A stretch of 64,000 nucleotides of DNA from Coleofasciculus sp. FACHB-T130 (GCF_014695375.1 NZ_JACJOG010000059.1:1-64000); one strand, 5' to 3'. Positions 9,159-18,206 are shown, counted from the stretch's first letter. The notes: generated from the sequence alone by a model not told the origin. Translations and numbers: made by a program.

Positions 9159-10139
9159 ATGAATTCTGTTGAAGATAAGTCAGGGGAACCGATTACCGTT
9201 TACCGTCAATCGGTAGTACAGACTTTTGAACTGCGAAAGGTTTATCGCACCGGATTTTGGCTAAATCAAAAAATTGAATCTCTCAAAAGCTGCACGCTGT
9301 CGGTGTTTGAGGGGGAAACATTTGGACTGCTAGGACCGAATGGGGCTGGGAAAACGACGCTGTTAAAGACGCTTTTGGGAATAGTACGCCCTACAGGTGG
9401 ACGAGGGGTACTACTGGGAAAACCTTTGGGCGATCGCGAGGTGAAACAACGCATCGGTTATTTACCGGAAAACGCCTATTTCTATGACTTTCTCACCGGC
9501 TGGGAGTTTTTGCAATTTACGGCTGGATTATTTCAAATCCCGAAATCAGTGCAGCGTCAACGCATTCCCCAACTACTGGAATTAGTTGGATTGGCTCAAT
9601 CCGCTGCCCGTAAAAAGCAGATGCGTCAGTATTCTAAAGGGATGCTGCAACGGGTAGGCATGGCTCAAGCGCTGATTAACGATCCAGAACTGGTATTTTT
9701 GGATGAGCCGATGTCGGGTCTTGACCCAATGGGGCGCTACCAGATGCGAGAGATTATTTTATCCCTCAAGAAACAGGGAAAGACAATTTTTTTTAATAGT
9801 CATGTTTTGGCGGAAGTGGAGCAGATATGCGATCGCGTCGCTATCCTCGCCCAAGGTGAGCTGATTTGCGTCGGTTCCCTCGATGAACTCCTTGGCATCG
9901 CCGAATCCTACCACGTCAGAGGTAAAGGCGGGAACCTGGAGGTTCTCAAACGCTGGATACCCGATTTAGCATTTGAGCATAATGGCTGGCATGGTCACTT
10001 ACAAGGCGAACCCCAAGAGTTTCTGGCTAGCCTCCGTTTGATGGGTGCTCATCTAACGACAATGAACCTCTCCCGTCCTTCTCTAGAGGACTTTTTTATT
10101 CAGCAGCTACAACAACGTGGCATTCGTTCCAGTAGTTGA
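9159..10139 (+). CDS. ABC transporter ATP-binding protein
   Basis: A 326-residue nucleotide-binding subunit of the multidrug/gliding (CcmA/NatA-like) type. Walker A GPNGAGKT is at 59-66, the signature YSKGMLQRVG near 163, Walker B LVFLDEP near 183 followed by the D loop (SGLDP), and the switch histidine in NSHVLAEVE. The C-terminal 90 residues are a family-typical regulatory extension. No permease is adjacent: the next gene is a FAS1 protein and upstream genes run the other way, so the partner must be encoded elsewhere. The substrate is unknown. Confidence 0.9.
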   Translation: MNSVEDKSGEPITVYRQSVVQTFELRKVYRTGFWLNQKIESLKSCTLSVFEGETFGLLGPNGAGKTTLLKTLLGIVRPTGGRGVLLGKPLGDREVKQRIGYLPENAYFYDFLTGWEFLQFTAGLFQIPKSVQRQRIPQLLELVGLAQSAARKKQMRQYSKGMLQRVGMAQALINDPELVFLDEPMSGLDPMGRYQMREIILSLKKQGKTIFFNSHVLAEVEQICDRVAILAQGELICVGSLDELLGIAESYHVRGKGGNLEVLKRWIPDLAFEHNGWHGHLQGEPQEFLASLRLMGAHLTTMNLSRPSLEDFFIQQLQQRGIRSSS

Positions 10140-10315
10140 GTTGTGTAAGGGGGTTTGGGGGATCTGATGAGTGGCTGCACGCTAGCGAAATGAGATGAAA
10201 TGGGTAGCGGTGCTAACCTAATAGCGATCGCGCCTTCAATACTTTTGAAGGATGCACTGCAAGTCTTATAGCGAGTATCTCTAAACAGGACACTCACTTA
10301 AAATCATCAAAACGC

Positions 10316-10732
10316 ATGGCTGACCTTTTAGAAACTGCCACTAATGAAGGATCTTTCAAAACTCTGGTTAATGCTCTTGAGGCTGCTGGTCTGTTTGAGA
10401 TTCTCAAGAGTCCAGGACCCTATACTGTCTTTGCTCCAACTGACGAAGCATTTGCCAAAATTCCAGAGGATACACTGGCTTCTTGGATGGACAACATCCC
10501 CAAGCTGAAGCAAATTTTAATGTATCACGTCCTGTTTGGGGATGTTAGAACTGATAACTTCGTCGAGATAGATTCCGCTGAGACAGTTGAGGGCGGCATT
10601 CTGGGGATTGATAGCACCGACGACGGTTTTAAAGTGAATGATGCGAAGGTGCTAAAAACAGATATCCTTACCGATAACGGCGTCATCCATGTCATTGATT
10701 CAGTACTTACACCGACGATAATGTCTAAATAG
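10316..10732 (+). CDS. fasciclin (FAS1) domain protein
   Basis: A 138-residue single FAS1 domain. The H1 region is TVFAPTDEAFAKIP, the central YH motif is LMYHVLFGDV, and the H2 region is VIHVIDSVLTP. There is no signal peptide; the protein begins MADLLETATNEGSFKTLVNAL, so this version is predicted cytoplasmic although FAS1 domains are usually extracellular adhesion modules. This signal-less form is widespread in cyanobacteria with no settled function. Expressed alone, with a strong hairpin 140 bp downstream. Confidence 0.88.
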   Translation: MADLLETATNEGSFKTLVNALEAAGLFEILKSPGPYTVFAPTDEAFAKIPEDTLASWMDNIPKLKQILMYHVLFGDVRTDNFVEIDSAETVEGGILGIDSTDDGFKVNDAKVLKTDILTDNGVIHVIDSVLTPTIMSK

Positions 10733-10873
10733 GCACTAATTTCTGCTGTTGAATCCTGTCTTCAGACAGAATTTATTGACCAAAAACTGGGTAATGGTAA
10801 GACAAAAGCAAATTTGGAGTCAGTGCGATCTAAACGACATCGTAAAAATTTAAAATTCGATTTGCTGACATAA

Positions 10874-10907
10874 AAAAGGAGGCACCTTTGCAAAGGTGCC
10901 TCCTTTT
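10874..10907. terminator. perfect 34-bp palindromic terminator
   Basis: AAAAGGAGGCACCTTTG (10874-10890) is followed at once by its exact reverse complement (10891-10907). The A and T flanks make it a bidirectional Rho-independent terminator between the FAS1 gene (+) and the amylase gene (-). The remaining 10733-11048 holds nothing else recognisable. Confidence 0.85.
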
Positions 10908-11048
10908 GATTTGGGCGATCGCCAAGGAATGTGGATTAAATAATTGGTCAAATTCACATTCTGTAAGGACATGGCACAAACACGCCCCTACGCAGGCAAT
11001 TAAAGGTTAATCAATCCACCCTTCTTGGCAAACATTCGCGAAATTCGT

Positions 11049-12509
11049 TTAACCCAGGATGCATCCACTACGCGCTGGCAAATGCAAGGACAGATGGTTG
11101 GATTCTCCCTCACCGCTCCATGACACCTCGGCAGTGCCATACAATTGCTGATTAGGCTTGGATTGTAGCCCCGTCACCTCAAAACTCACATGATCTGCCG
11201 GTGCCGTCCCCACGTTAATGGCAACAATCAGTTCCTCATCTCCCAATTTCCGAGCAAAGACGTAAACTGTTCCTTCCGCAAACAGAACGTGATAGGAACC
11301 TGTACGCAAGGCTGGATATTGGTGACGCAGGGCGATGAGTTGCTTGTGATAATCTAAAACATCACGCTCCCAGTGAGCTTCCATCGGAAAACCCCGACGC
11401 GAATCTGGATCGAGTTTTCCCGGTAATCCCACTTCATCACCATAGTAGATGCTGGGCGCACCGGGATAAGTCAATAGCAGCAATGTTGCTAGTTGAACAC
11501 TCTCCTTATCACCGCCTGCAATAGAAATCAGTCGCGCCGTATCGTGGCTAGCTAGCAAATTCAACTGAGTCAGTTGAATATCCCACGGATAAAATTCCAA
11601 CAATTGCTGGATTTTTTCGGCATACTCTGGTGCAAAGAGGGGCGGATAAGGATGGTAAGAGCGATCTTTCACTTGGTCAATGTCTACGCGATCGCCTGCG
11701 GCAAAAGCAATCGTCGGCGCAGCAAAGAGATAGTTCATTACCCCGTCAAACTGAGTCCCATCCAGCCACTCGCGGGAATCTCCCCAGACTTCCCCCACGA
11801 TATAAGCTTCTGGGTTAATGGCTTTTACGCGATCGCGAAATTCCTGCCAAAATCCTTGAGCCTTAATCTCAAACGGCACATCCAAGCGCCAGCCATCAAT
11901 GCCGAATTTAATCCAATATTCGGCAATCTCCATAATATATTCCCGCACTTCCGGATTTTCATGGTTGAACACTGGCAGCGCCCGATTTCCGTCCCAGCCC
12001 TCATAATTCGCCGGAAAATCGCCGTTATACGCCGATAAAGGCCAGCCTTCAATCTTGAACCAATCCACCCAAGGCGAATGGGGGCCATTTTCCAGAACAT
12101 CGTGGAAAAAGAAAAATCCCCGACTGGAGTGATTAAATACCCCATCCAGCACAACTTTGATATCCCGTTCGTGGGCAGCTTCCAGCAACTCCCGAAAAGC
12201 GCCATTCCCCCCCAACATTGGATCGACCTGATAATAGTCGTGAGTGTGATAGCGGTGATTGCTAGCCGATTGAAAGATGGGGGTAAAGTAAATCGCATTA
12301 ATCCCTACATTCTGCAAGTAATCCAGCTGTTCCATCACCCCCCACAAATCACCGCCCTTGTACCCTTGAAGCGTCGGTATTTCGTGCCAATCTTCCCATC
12401 GGGTATCCTTCAAAAGCCGCTTGTGAGAATGCTTCGTTTTAGCAAAGCGATCCGGAAAAATCTGGTAAAAAACCGCGTGTTTAACCCAATCTGGCGTCTG
12501 TATCTGCAT
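11049..12509 (-). CDS. GH13 alpha-amylase / neopullulanase-like
   Basis: A 486-residue alpha-amylase-family glycoside hydrolase. Conserved region I is DGVFNH (122-127). Region II is DGWRLD (205-210) with nucleophile D210, region III VGEVWGD with acid/base E240, and region IV LLASHDTARL with the transition-state aspartate. The early YQIFPDRF and THDYYQVDP motifs point to the neopullulanase/cyclomaltodextrinase group, but the large N-terminal starch-binding domain of those enzymes is absent. There is no signal peptide, so it likely acts on cytoplasmic glycogen-derived maltodextrins. It is a single gene, with a terminator shared with the FAS1 gene. Confidence 0.88.
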   Translation of the reverse strand: MQIQTPDWVKHAVFYQIFPDRFAKTKHSHKRLLKDTRWEDWHEIPTLQGYKGGDLWGVMEQLDYLQNVGINAIYFTPIFQSASNHRYHTHDYYQVDPMLGGNGAFRELLEAAHERDIKVVLDGVFNHSSRGFFFFHDVLENGPHSPWVDWFKIEGWPLSAYNGDFPANYEGWDGNRALPVFNHENPEVREYIMEIAEYWIKFGIDGWRLDVPFEIKAQGFWQEFRDRVKAINPEAYIVGEVWGDSREWLDGTQFDGVMNYLFAAPTIAFAAGDRVDIDQVKDRSYHPYPPLFAPEYAEKIQQLLEFYPWDIQLTQLNLLASHDTARLISIAGGDKESVQLATLLLLTYPGAPSIYYGDEVGLPGKLDPDSRRGFPMEAHWERDVLDYHKQLIALRHQYPALRTGSYHVLFAEGTVYVFARKLGDEELIVAINVGTAPADHVSFEVTGLQSKPNQQLYGTAEVSWSGEGESNHLSLHLPARSGCILG

Positions 12510-12777
12510 AAACTCCTTCCTAGCCCTTCAACGCTAAGGTACAGCCCTTGCCAGCTTTTCGCTTCTCACCTCTGGAAGATAATCTTTGTTACAGAATGCC
12601 CAACGGCGAAATCCAACTTTTCCTTTTTGTGCTACTCAGGTATCAAATGATTTCAGCTCAGAGTTTAATATAAGTTGCTAAAATATAAAATTTTTCTTAA
12701 GTTTAAAGCAATTTTTAGCTATCCCTTAGCAATAATAGCTAAGCATCAAACATAACCTTAATATAAAAACTTCATTA

Positions 12778-13533
12778 ATGATTACTCTTCGTATTCAAGA
12801 AATTGCAGACACAAAACAAATAACTCTAGAGAAACTTAGCCAAGATTCAGGCGTTACTTTAGAGGTTCTTCAAGATTACGCAACTACACCTATCAAAACA
12901 CTTACAAAGGAGGTTGCTGCCAATCTCAGAGAAATTGCAGACAAACTAGAAGTAGACGTATTGGAGTTAGTTATGCCTATACCTCAGGATGTAGACATAG
13001 TGGAAGTTAAGCCTGTAGATAAGCAAGAGGCAGTCAAACTCGAAATCCGTAAGATAGCAAAGGATAGGAAAGGTTGGAACTTACAAGAGTTGAGTGAGAA
13101 GTGCAAAATAGACCCAATTATAGTGGAATTTTATAGTAAACAGCCTATTTACAAGCAAAAACTCGCTGAACCAACATCGCAAAATACCCTTAATGAAATT
13201 TGTCAAGTTTTAGATTGTGAAATTAAGGATTTGCAAGTAGAAGTTAAAGCTGAAGAGTTGCCAGAGACTAAGCTGCGTATTGAAGAATTGGTGGAAGCAG
13301 TAGGTCTGAGTTTAAATGATTTGAGTTTGCTCACAAGTTTACCTTATGAATTCATAGATTTAGTTGCTACCCAGCCTATTGATGTTAATACTTTGAGTGG
13401 TATATTTACTGAGAATGAAATAGCAGAGCCTACCGATAATAAAATACTATCTGATACAGATTCTGATATATATGTTTTGCGCCCTAGATTTTGCAAACAT
13501 TTAGGTGTTTTATTTCCTCGGATTTGCAGATGA
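12778..13533 (+). CDS. protein with three degenerate Cro/CI-like HTH units
   Basis: A 251-residue protein built from about three repeats of 70-80 residues. Each begins with an R-I-x-E/K-I/L-helix and a turn: LRIQEIADTKQITLEKLSQDSG, LEIRKIAKDRKGWNLQELSE, LRIEELVEAVGLSLNDLSLL (each quoted in part). Units one and two end in a helix such as LREIADKLEVDVLELV, as in XRE-type domains. The third unit lacks that last helix, and the final 20 residues (IYVLRPRFCKHLGVLFPRIC) look unrelated, so the end may be truncated. AT-rich relative to its neighbours. It precedes the pentapeptide gene by 28 bp on the same strand. DNA binding is inferred; the target is unknown. Confidence 0.7.
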   Translation: MITLRIQEIADTKQITLEKLSQDSGVTLEVLQDYATTPIKTLTKEVAANLREIADKLEVDVLELVMPIPQDVDIVEVKPVDKQEAVKLEIRKIAKDRKGWNLQELSEKCKIDPIIVEFYSKQPIYKQKLAEPTSQNTLNEICQVLDCEIKDLQVEVKAEELPETKLRIEELVEAVGLSLNDLSLLTSLPYEFIDLVATQPIDVNTLSGIFTENEIAEPTDNKILSDTDSDIYVLRPRFCKHLGVLFPRICR

Positions 13534-13561
13534 TTTTAGCAATAACATTGATTAATTGCGT

Positions 13562-15508
13562 ATGACAAGCTATAAATGCGATATTCGTAGTATTAATTTT
13601 ACTAAAATTTATTCATTTAATAAAAACTTTCAAAATGCACAAGCTGGACTGAAGAATAATTATAATATTTTTTTAAGCAGTATAGGTATTGTAGCTTCGA
13701 TGCTCAATATAATGCCTTTGCTCTCAGGAGGAGTTTTAAGTTTTGTTATCTACCTTTCTCTAGGAAAGGACTATGCTATAAGTTTTACAGGGATTTTTAT
13801 AGAAATCAGTATATATGCGGCAAGCTTATTTTTATTGATAGTTCGTGGTTATCATTTAGCATCAATTTCCTTGATTGCTACACTAATTATTAGTTTTACA
13901 CTAATAGGTCTTTTTACAAATAATGAGTTAGGTTTTGCAATTTTTCTGCTTGGTTTAAGCCTAATTATTAGTTGGCTTGGATCTATTACTACAGCACTAT
14001 CAGTGGCTTTCAATTCTTTATGTTATGGGCTTGTAAGTGAATTCATAGCTATTTTAGGATCTGGTTTGACGGTTGCAGTCTTAGTTGTGAATATACCAAA
14101 ATTAACAAAAGTCGAATTATCTGTAACTTTTATTGCAGCGATCGCAGTCATCCTTACAGGCGCTATCATCTCACGACAGGCAATTAGAGGCTCCCCCAAA
14201 TTTGCATGGATTAGAGAAAAAGCGGTCTTTTGGGCAGCAACAGGTGGGACATCTTTTTATGGAGTCGATTTAACAGATGCTTGTTTTGATGGCGCAGATT
14301 TACCGCATACAGATTTTAGAAATGCTATCTTAACCCGTGCCAGCTTCAAAAATGTCACAGGACTAGAATTATCTAGATTACAGGGAACGATATTAGAGCA
14401 ACCCAATGTTAGAAAGTTATTGATAAACCCACAAGAAGGTTGTGGAAGGGATTATACAGGAGCAAACTTAAGTGGCGCTAATTTAAGAGAAGCGAATTTA
14501 AAAGAGGCAATTCTTATAGGAGCACACTTGAATAGTGCCGATTTGAGAGATGCTAATTTAGAAGGAGCGAACCTAACAAAAGCTCAAGTATTAGATGCTG
14601 ATTTTTCAGGAGCTTGTCTAACAGAGGCTTGCCTCCAAGAATGGAATATTAACAGCAAAACCAGCTTCAAAAATGTCACGTGTAAGTTAGTTTATCTAAA
14701 GCAAGGCAAACACGGATTCTTAGTACCAAAACCAGACAGCGGAGAGTTTCAACCGGGCGAATTTGAAAAATGGATTGAAAAATTACAAGAAACTATTGAT
14801 GTAATTTTACGACACAGGTTAAATTTAGCGGCTTTCGCTGTTGCCATAGCTCAAACGGCTCTCGATTATGAAGGATTAGATGTAGCTCGTTACAGTATTG
14901 AAAATAAAGGCGACGGTGTTTTTGTTGCCAAGGTAGGTGTTTTCCCAGATGCAGACAAATCAGCAATCCATCAAAGTATTACAAATTACTATTACAATGA
15001 AGTGTCTATTCAAGGGGAAAGAGCCAACATATTATTAAATCCATCAGCGGAGGTTGAAATTATGGAAAGTAAACAAACTGATGTTACCGGGGATATAGTT
15101 AGTGGTGACAAAGGAGATAAGACTACTGTCGGTGATGTCACTGTTGGTCGCGACTTAATAGGGGCTAGCATTGTGGGCGATATCAGTGGTCAAGTAACTA
15201 CGACTATTCAGCAGCTTCAGGGTGTTAATACTACTGATAGCAACGAGCTTGCGAAGATTTTGACAGCTTTGCAAGAAGCTATTAAAGGGGATTCTGTGCT
15301 TTCTGACAGTCTAAAGAAAGAGGCGCTAGAAGCAGTAGAAACCATCGCAGAAGAAGGGAAAAAACCGCCAGAAGAACGTGCGATCAAGTATTGCTCAATG
15401 GCTGTGAATGCCCTTAAGGGTGTTACTACTGCTGTTACCGATGCTAGTAAACTCGCTGAAGTCCTTCAAACTTATCTGCCGACTCTTACAGGAATTCTGG
15501 GCATTTAG
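13562..15508 (+). CDS. polytopic membrane protein with pentapeptide repeats and Gly-Asp repeat region
   Basis: About 648 residues. Residues 30-220 hold roughly eight hydrophobic helices. From about 235 to 355 runs a pentapeptide-repeat solenoid (A-D/N-L-x-x, e.g. GANLSGANLREANLKEA), predicted cytosolic. A conserved globular segment follows (KWIEKLQETIDVILRHRLNL, ARYSIENKGDGVFVAKVGVF). A Gly-Asp-rich stretch of about 45 residues (VTGDIVSGDKGDKTTVGDV) then leads into a C-terminal helical region. The ATG at 13562 was chosen over the TTG at 13556; neither has a clear ribosome site. Similar multi-part pentapeptide proteins are frequent in filamentous cyanobacteria without known function. AT-rich, probably co-transcribed with the HTH gene. 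Confidence 0.85.
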   Translation: MTSYKCDIRSINFTKIYSFNKNFQNAQAGLKNNYNIFLSSIGIVASMLNIMPLLSGGVLSFVIYLSLGKDYAISFTGIFIEISIYAASLFLLIVRGYHLASISLIATLIISFTLIGLFTNNELGFAIFLLGLSLIISWLGSITTALSVAFNSLCYGLVSEFIAILGSGLTVAVLVVNIPKLTKVELSVTFIAAIAVILTGAIISRQAIRGSPKFAWIREKAVFWAATGGTSFYGVDLTDACFDGADLPHTDFRNAILTRASFKNVTGLELSRLQGTILEQPNVRKLLINPQEGCGRDYTGANLSGANLREANLKEAILIGAHLNSADLRDANLEGANLTKAQVLDADFSGACLTEACLQEWNINSKTSFKNVTCKLVYLKQGKHGFLVPKPDSGEFQPGEFEKWIEKLQETIDVILRHRLNLAAFAVAIAQTALDYEGLDVARYSIENKGDGVFVAKVGVFPDADKSAIHQSITNYYYNEVSIQGERANILLNPSAEVEIMESKQTDVTGDIVSGDKGDKTTVGDVTVGRDLIGASIVGDISGQVTTTIQQLQGVNTTDSNELAKILTALQEAIKGDSVLSDSLKKEALEAVETIAEEGKKPPEERAIKYCSMAVNALKGVTTAVTDASKLAEVLQTYLPTLTGILGI

Positions 15509-15561
15509 ACAGTGTAGGAGTTCACTTCAGTTTTTGATTCATTAGATAGGCAACTTCAAAG

Positions 15562-15777
15562 ATGCGATCGCACTCCCCACCGAATCAAGAGCGCGATCGC
15601 TCTTTTAGTCTATCCCTCTGGGTGGAGAGGACAGCCCGAAACAGTCTTGGTATCCTAGAAAGCGAATGGCTGAAACTCAAGAGGATCGCGCTAGAAAGAC
15701 AAAAGCGAAACGAGCGGCTGTTCAATTGGTTTAAACATATAAAAACTAAACTTCCAGATTTCTTTATAAATATTTAA
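15562..15777 (+). CDS. doubtful 71-residue protein
   Basis: This open frame begins inside a HIP1-rich stretch and ends with a plausible amphipathic, basic segment (LKLKRIALERQKRNERLFNW). There is no convincing ribosome-binding site, and a terminator-like hairpin lies inside its first 15 codons. It could be a relic tail of a larger gene or noise. Confidence 0.22.
   Translation: MRSHSPPNQERDRSFSLSLWVERTARNSLGILESEWLKLKRIALERQKRNERLFNWFKHIKTKLPDFFINI
15588..15606 (+). terminator. short hairpin behind the pentapeptide gene
   Basis: AGAGCG-CGAT-CGCTCT followed by TTT forms a 6-bp GC-rich stem about 80 bp after the pentapeptide stop. It overlaps a HIP1 site, so it may be an incidental HIP1 palindrome. 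Confidence 0.4.
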
Positions 15778-15909
15778 ACTTTAGAAAATTATCTACTTTA
15801 GTTTGGAGGTAAAATGAGTATTTCTTGCAGCAGTTCGCTCGGATGGTAGAGGGACTTTTGTATCCTATGCCCCTAAACTAGAACCGTCAGATGATATAGT
15901 TATCCTCTT

Positions 15910-16308
15910 ATGTTGTCCTGTCAGCACCCCCTTCTTCGTGTTCTTGTTGTTGATGACCACGAGCTAACTCGTTTTAGCCTGAAATTAGCATTCCAGAGTC
16001 AGGCAAACATCGAGTTAGTTGGATTGGCTAGTAACGGTCAAGAAGCCGTTGAGATGGTCGAGCGTCACCACCCTGATGTGATTATTCTCGATCTACAAAT
16101 GCCAGTATTAGACGGTTTGAGCGCATCTACCCAGATCAAGCACATCGATCCGCACGCTCAGATTATTGCCTATTCCTCAGTCGAAGACCCGCAGATTGAG
16201 GTGATGAGCCAAACCGCCAGAATTGATGCTTTTTGTAAAAAAGACACCGCTACTCAAGAGCTGATTGCTCTAGTCAAGCAGCTTGGGCAGCGGGCAGTCA
16301 GTCATTAG
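15910..16308 (+). CDS. single-domain response regulator (receiver only)
   Basis: A 132-residue CheY-like receiver with no output domain. The acidic pair is VVDDHE near residues 14-15, the phosphoacceptor aspartate is in IILDLQMPVLDG near residue 59, and the conserved lysine is in FCKKDTA near 109. In sequence the receiver resembles those of NarL-type regulators, but it ends right after the last helix. It may receive phosphate from an unlinked kinase or act as a phosphate sink. The only full histidine kinase in the window is at 2961-4760, too far away to assume pairing. Confidence 0.88.
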   Translation: MLSCQHPLLRVLVVDDHELTRFSLKLAFQSQANIELVGLASNGQEAVEMVERHHPDVIILDLQMPVLDGLSASTQIKHIDPHAQIIAYSSVEDPQIEVMSQTARIDAFCKKDTATQELIALVKQLGQRAVSH

Positions 16309-16334
16309 AAAGGGGCGCAAGTAGCGATCGGTGT

Positions 16335-16374
16335 CCTTGCCGTAGCCTCTTGGCTAGAGTTCAGCTCGGCAAGG
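16335..16374. terminator. hairpin between convergent genes
   Basis: CCTTGCCG (16335-16342) pairs with CGGCAAGG (16367-16374). An inner TAGCC/GGCTA stem extends the structure. It lies between the receiver gene (+) and the 60-residue protein gene (-). No T run. Confidence 0.5.
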
Positions 16375-16383
16375 CGTTAGTTT

Positions 16384-16566
16384 CTAGTTGGCATCTGCCT
16401 CTGGGAAGGTGCGCCGAAATTCATCAATCAGGTCATCAATTTCTTCGAGTGCCTGATTAACATCAATTCGTAGAGTTCCCAGGTTTGGTTCCTCCAGAAG
16501 CCTTACCAGTGACTCACGCTTGAGTTCAATCTGGCTAATCCATTGCTTGAGTGTTTGTGGGTCCAT
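16384..16566 (-). CDS. 60-residue acidic helical protein
   Basis: Reads MDPQTLKQWISQIELKRESL and continues as one long amphipathic helical protein (EEIDDLIDEFRRTFPEADAN at the end). There is no signal or membrane segment. It lies 42 bp behind the 86-residue gene on the same strand, which suggests a small two-gene unit. The even codon use and charged heptad-like pattern support a real gene; the function is unknown, with coiled-coil oligomerisation a possibility. Confidence 0.6.
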   Translation of the reverse strand: MDPQTLKQWISQIELKRESLVRLLEEPNLGTLRIDVNQALEEIDDLIDEFRRTFPEADAN

Positions 16567-16608
16567 TGTTTGCTTCCTCTGTCGATTATTTATTTACAAT
16601 AATTAATC

Positions 16609-16869
16609 CTAGCGAAGGAAAGGAGGACGTTTCGGATCGGTAGGCTTATTTTTAATCACTTCAGAAATAAACCGCTTCAGCGCCTTCTCTCGATTTTTCA
16701 TAAAAGCCGACCAAAATCCTGGTTGAAACTCATCCATTGTTTTGGCTAAAGCCCAAACATCTACAGCCAAGATGTTATAAAGCGTTTCATCTTCCTGCTT
16801 CAGCGTTTTGAGTTGATCCAGGATGGCTTTACTCTTTTTTGTAGCCCCGGAATTGTCTTCTTGAATCAT
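16609..16869 (-). CDS. 86-residue conserved-looking protein of unknown function
   Basis: Begins MIQEDNSGATKKSKAILDQL. Predicted all-helical, with LYNILAVDVWALAKTMDEFQ and PGFWSAFMKNREKALKRFI segments and a basic proline-rich tail. No known domain is recognised. It is the first gene of a likely pair with the 60-residue protein downstream. Confidence 0.6.
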   Translation of the reverse strand: MIQEDNSGATKKSKAILDQLKTLKQEDETLYNILAVDVWALAKTMDEFQPGFWSAFMKNREKALKRFISEVIKNKPTDPKRPPFLR

Positions 16870-17169
16870 TTTATTATCTCGGTTATGAATTGATGGCGGC
16901 GGACAACAGCGACTTATTTTGATAATAGGGGTTCCTTTTGTAAACGCCCTGAGTTATGAATTACCGTTGGTTGATGGGCTACTTTACAGACTCTGCACTC
17001 ATTCGTCAAGGGCTATCAAATTAGCGAGACTTCTTCAGCTTTGGGCTTCCCAATCGCTATCCAAAGCAAAGCACGTAGTTTTAACAAAAATTTCACCCAT
17101 ACTAGAGATGTTACCCAGTGCCAAGGATAATAAAGCTGAAGAGATTGTCAATTGGGTATCTTAATTAAA

Positions 17170-17715
17170 ATGTTACGTCAAACTTCTTTGGGAACGTTGG
17201 GTTTAAGTGTCGGTGGCGTTTTATTTCTGGCGGGACTGGTTGCTTACGTTACCGACAACCCAACGCTGAATCTAGCCGGATTCTTCTATGGGGTTCCTCT
17301 GTTGCTGGGAGGGCTTGCCCTCAAAGCCTCAGAACTTACGCCTGTACCGTTCACCAAACCTACTTCCAAGGACATACTGGCACTCCGAGAACAGCAAGCC
17401 ACCGCAACTCAAAACCAAATTCGTCTGGATGTCACCCGCTATCGCTACGGTCAAGATGCTCATCTCGATAGCTCTTTGAGCAGCTTGGGGCTGAGTCCAA
17501 CCGATGAAGAAAGACCTGTGCTAACAGGATTACACGAAACTGCGATCGCTGGGGCTTACGCTTTAGTGTTGGAATTTGAGTCGCCGCTCATTCCTCTAGA
17601 GGTTTGGGAACAGAAGCGGGAGAAAATAGAAGGGTTTTTTGGCCCTGGTGTGCGCGTAATCGTGACTCAACCAGCTGAACAACGTGTTGATGTGGCGCTA
17701 ACTGCTACACCCTAA
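17170..17715 (+). CDS. DUF2854 family membrane protein
   Basis: Starts at the ATG at 17170 (MLRQTSLGTLGLSVGGVLFL). A TTG six codons earlier is less likely. About 181 residues: two transmembrane helices (about 8-27 and 36-56, with the DNPTLNLAGFFYGVPLLLGG hairpin between and within them), then a soluble domain with RLDVTRYRYGQDAHLD and a C-terminal alpha/beta part ending RVIVTQPAEQRVDVALTATP. This matches DUF2854, a family shared by cyanobacteria and chloroplasts. The function is unknown; thylakoid localisation is inferred from that distribution. Confidence 0.85.
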   Translation: MLRQTSLGTLGLSVGGVLFLAGLVAYVTDNPTLNLAGFFYGVPLLLGGLALKASELTPVPFTKPTSKDILALREQQATATQNQIRLDVTRYRYGQDAHLDSSLSSLGLSPTDEERPVLTGLHETAIAGAYALVLEFESPLIPLEVWEQKREKIEGFFGPGVRVIVTQPAEQRVDVALTATP

Positions 17716-17740
17716 ACGTAGGGGCGGAGGGACTCCGCTC

Positions 17741-17998
17741 TTATTTTTCTAAACGCACGACATACCACTGTAAAAATTGTCCTGGCCCCATATCTAATTC
17801 GCAGGACGTTTCTAGCAGGTATTGAGCTTGAGCTTCTACTGAGGGAAATTTTTGCAAATCTGGCGGTAGGTTATCTTGACGAGTTGCCAAAATTGCCTTC
17901 AGTTTTTCTAACATTTCGGCGGGAGTGAGGAATTGCTCTGGTTGGTTGGGTTCCAGAACAACGAAGGCATCTTGTCGATACATCAAGGAATCTGGCAT
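17741..17998 (-). CDS. CRR7-like protein
   Basis: From the ATG at 17998 the protein is 85 residues: MPDSLMYRQDAFVVLEPNQP, then LTPAEMLEKLKAILA and a C-terminal ELDMGPGQFLQWYVVRLEK. This pattern matches the small CRR7-like family of cyanobacteria and plants; in plants CRR7 is needed for the chloroplast NDH complex. An in-frame ATG at 18076 would add 26 residues that look non-native, so I prefer the shorter form. The role in cyanobacteria is not established. Confidence 0.7.
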   Translation of the reverse strand: MPDSLMYRQDAFVVLEPNQPEQFLTPAEMLEKLKAILATRQDNLPPDLQKFPSVEAQAQYLLETSCELDMGPGQFLQWYVVRLEK

Positions 17999-18152
17999 TT
18001 TGAGTTTTTTCCCAAAGAACACATCTTGCACAAGTGTATCGTCCTTGACGATAGCTAAAAAGATGACATTGTCCAATTAGGAGATGGTTTTTTCTAGAGG
18101 CAACTTACTGAGGGATTGTCTCTAAAATAAATAGTTTTTCAAGGTGCAACGC

Positions 18153-18206
18153 CAAAAAAATAGCCGCTGAGTGGAGGGTAGGATTCTACTGAAGACCACT
18201 CAGCGG
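18153..18206 (-). terminator. terminator of the first Hsp20 gene
   Basis: CCGCTGAGTGG (18164-18174) and CCACTCAGCGG (18196-18206) form a perfect 11-bp stem. On the minus strand the stem is followed by CTATTTTTTT. Confidence 0.85.

Noticed and set aside
11574-12650. Long plus-strand frames opposite the amylase gene
   Set aside because: Shadows of the GH13 gene on the other strand; the amylase motifs are unambiguous.
16919-17164. 81-residue frame upstream of the DUF2854 gene
   Set aside because: TTG start, no recognisable pattern, and it overlaps the upstream side of the DUF2854 start.
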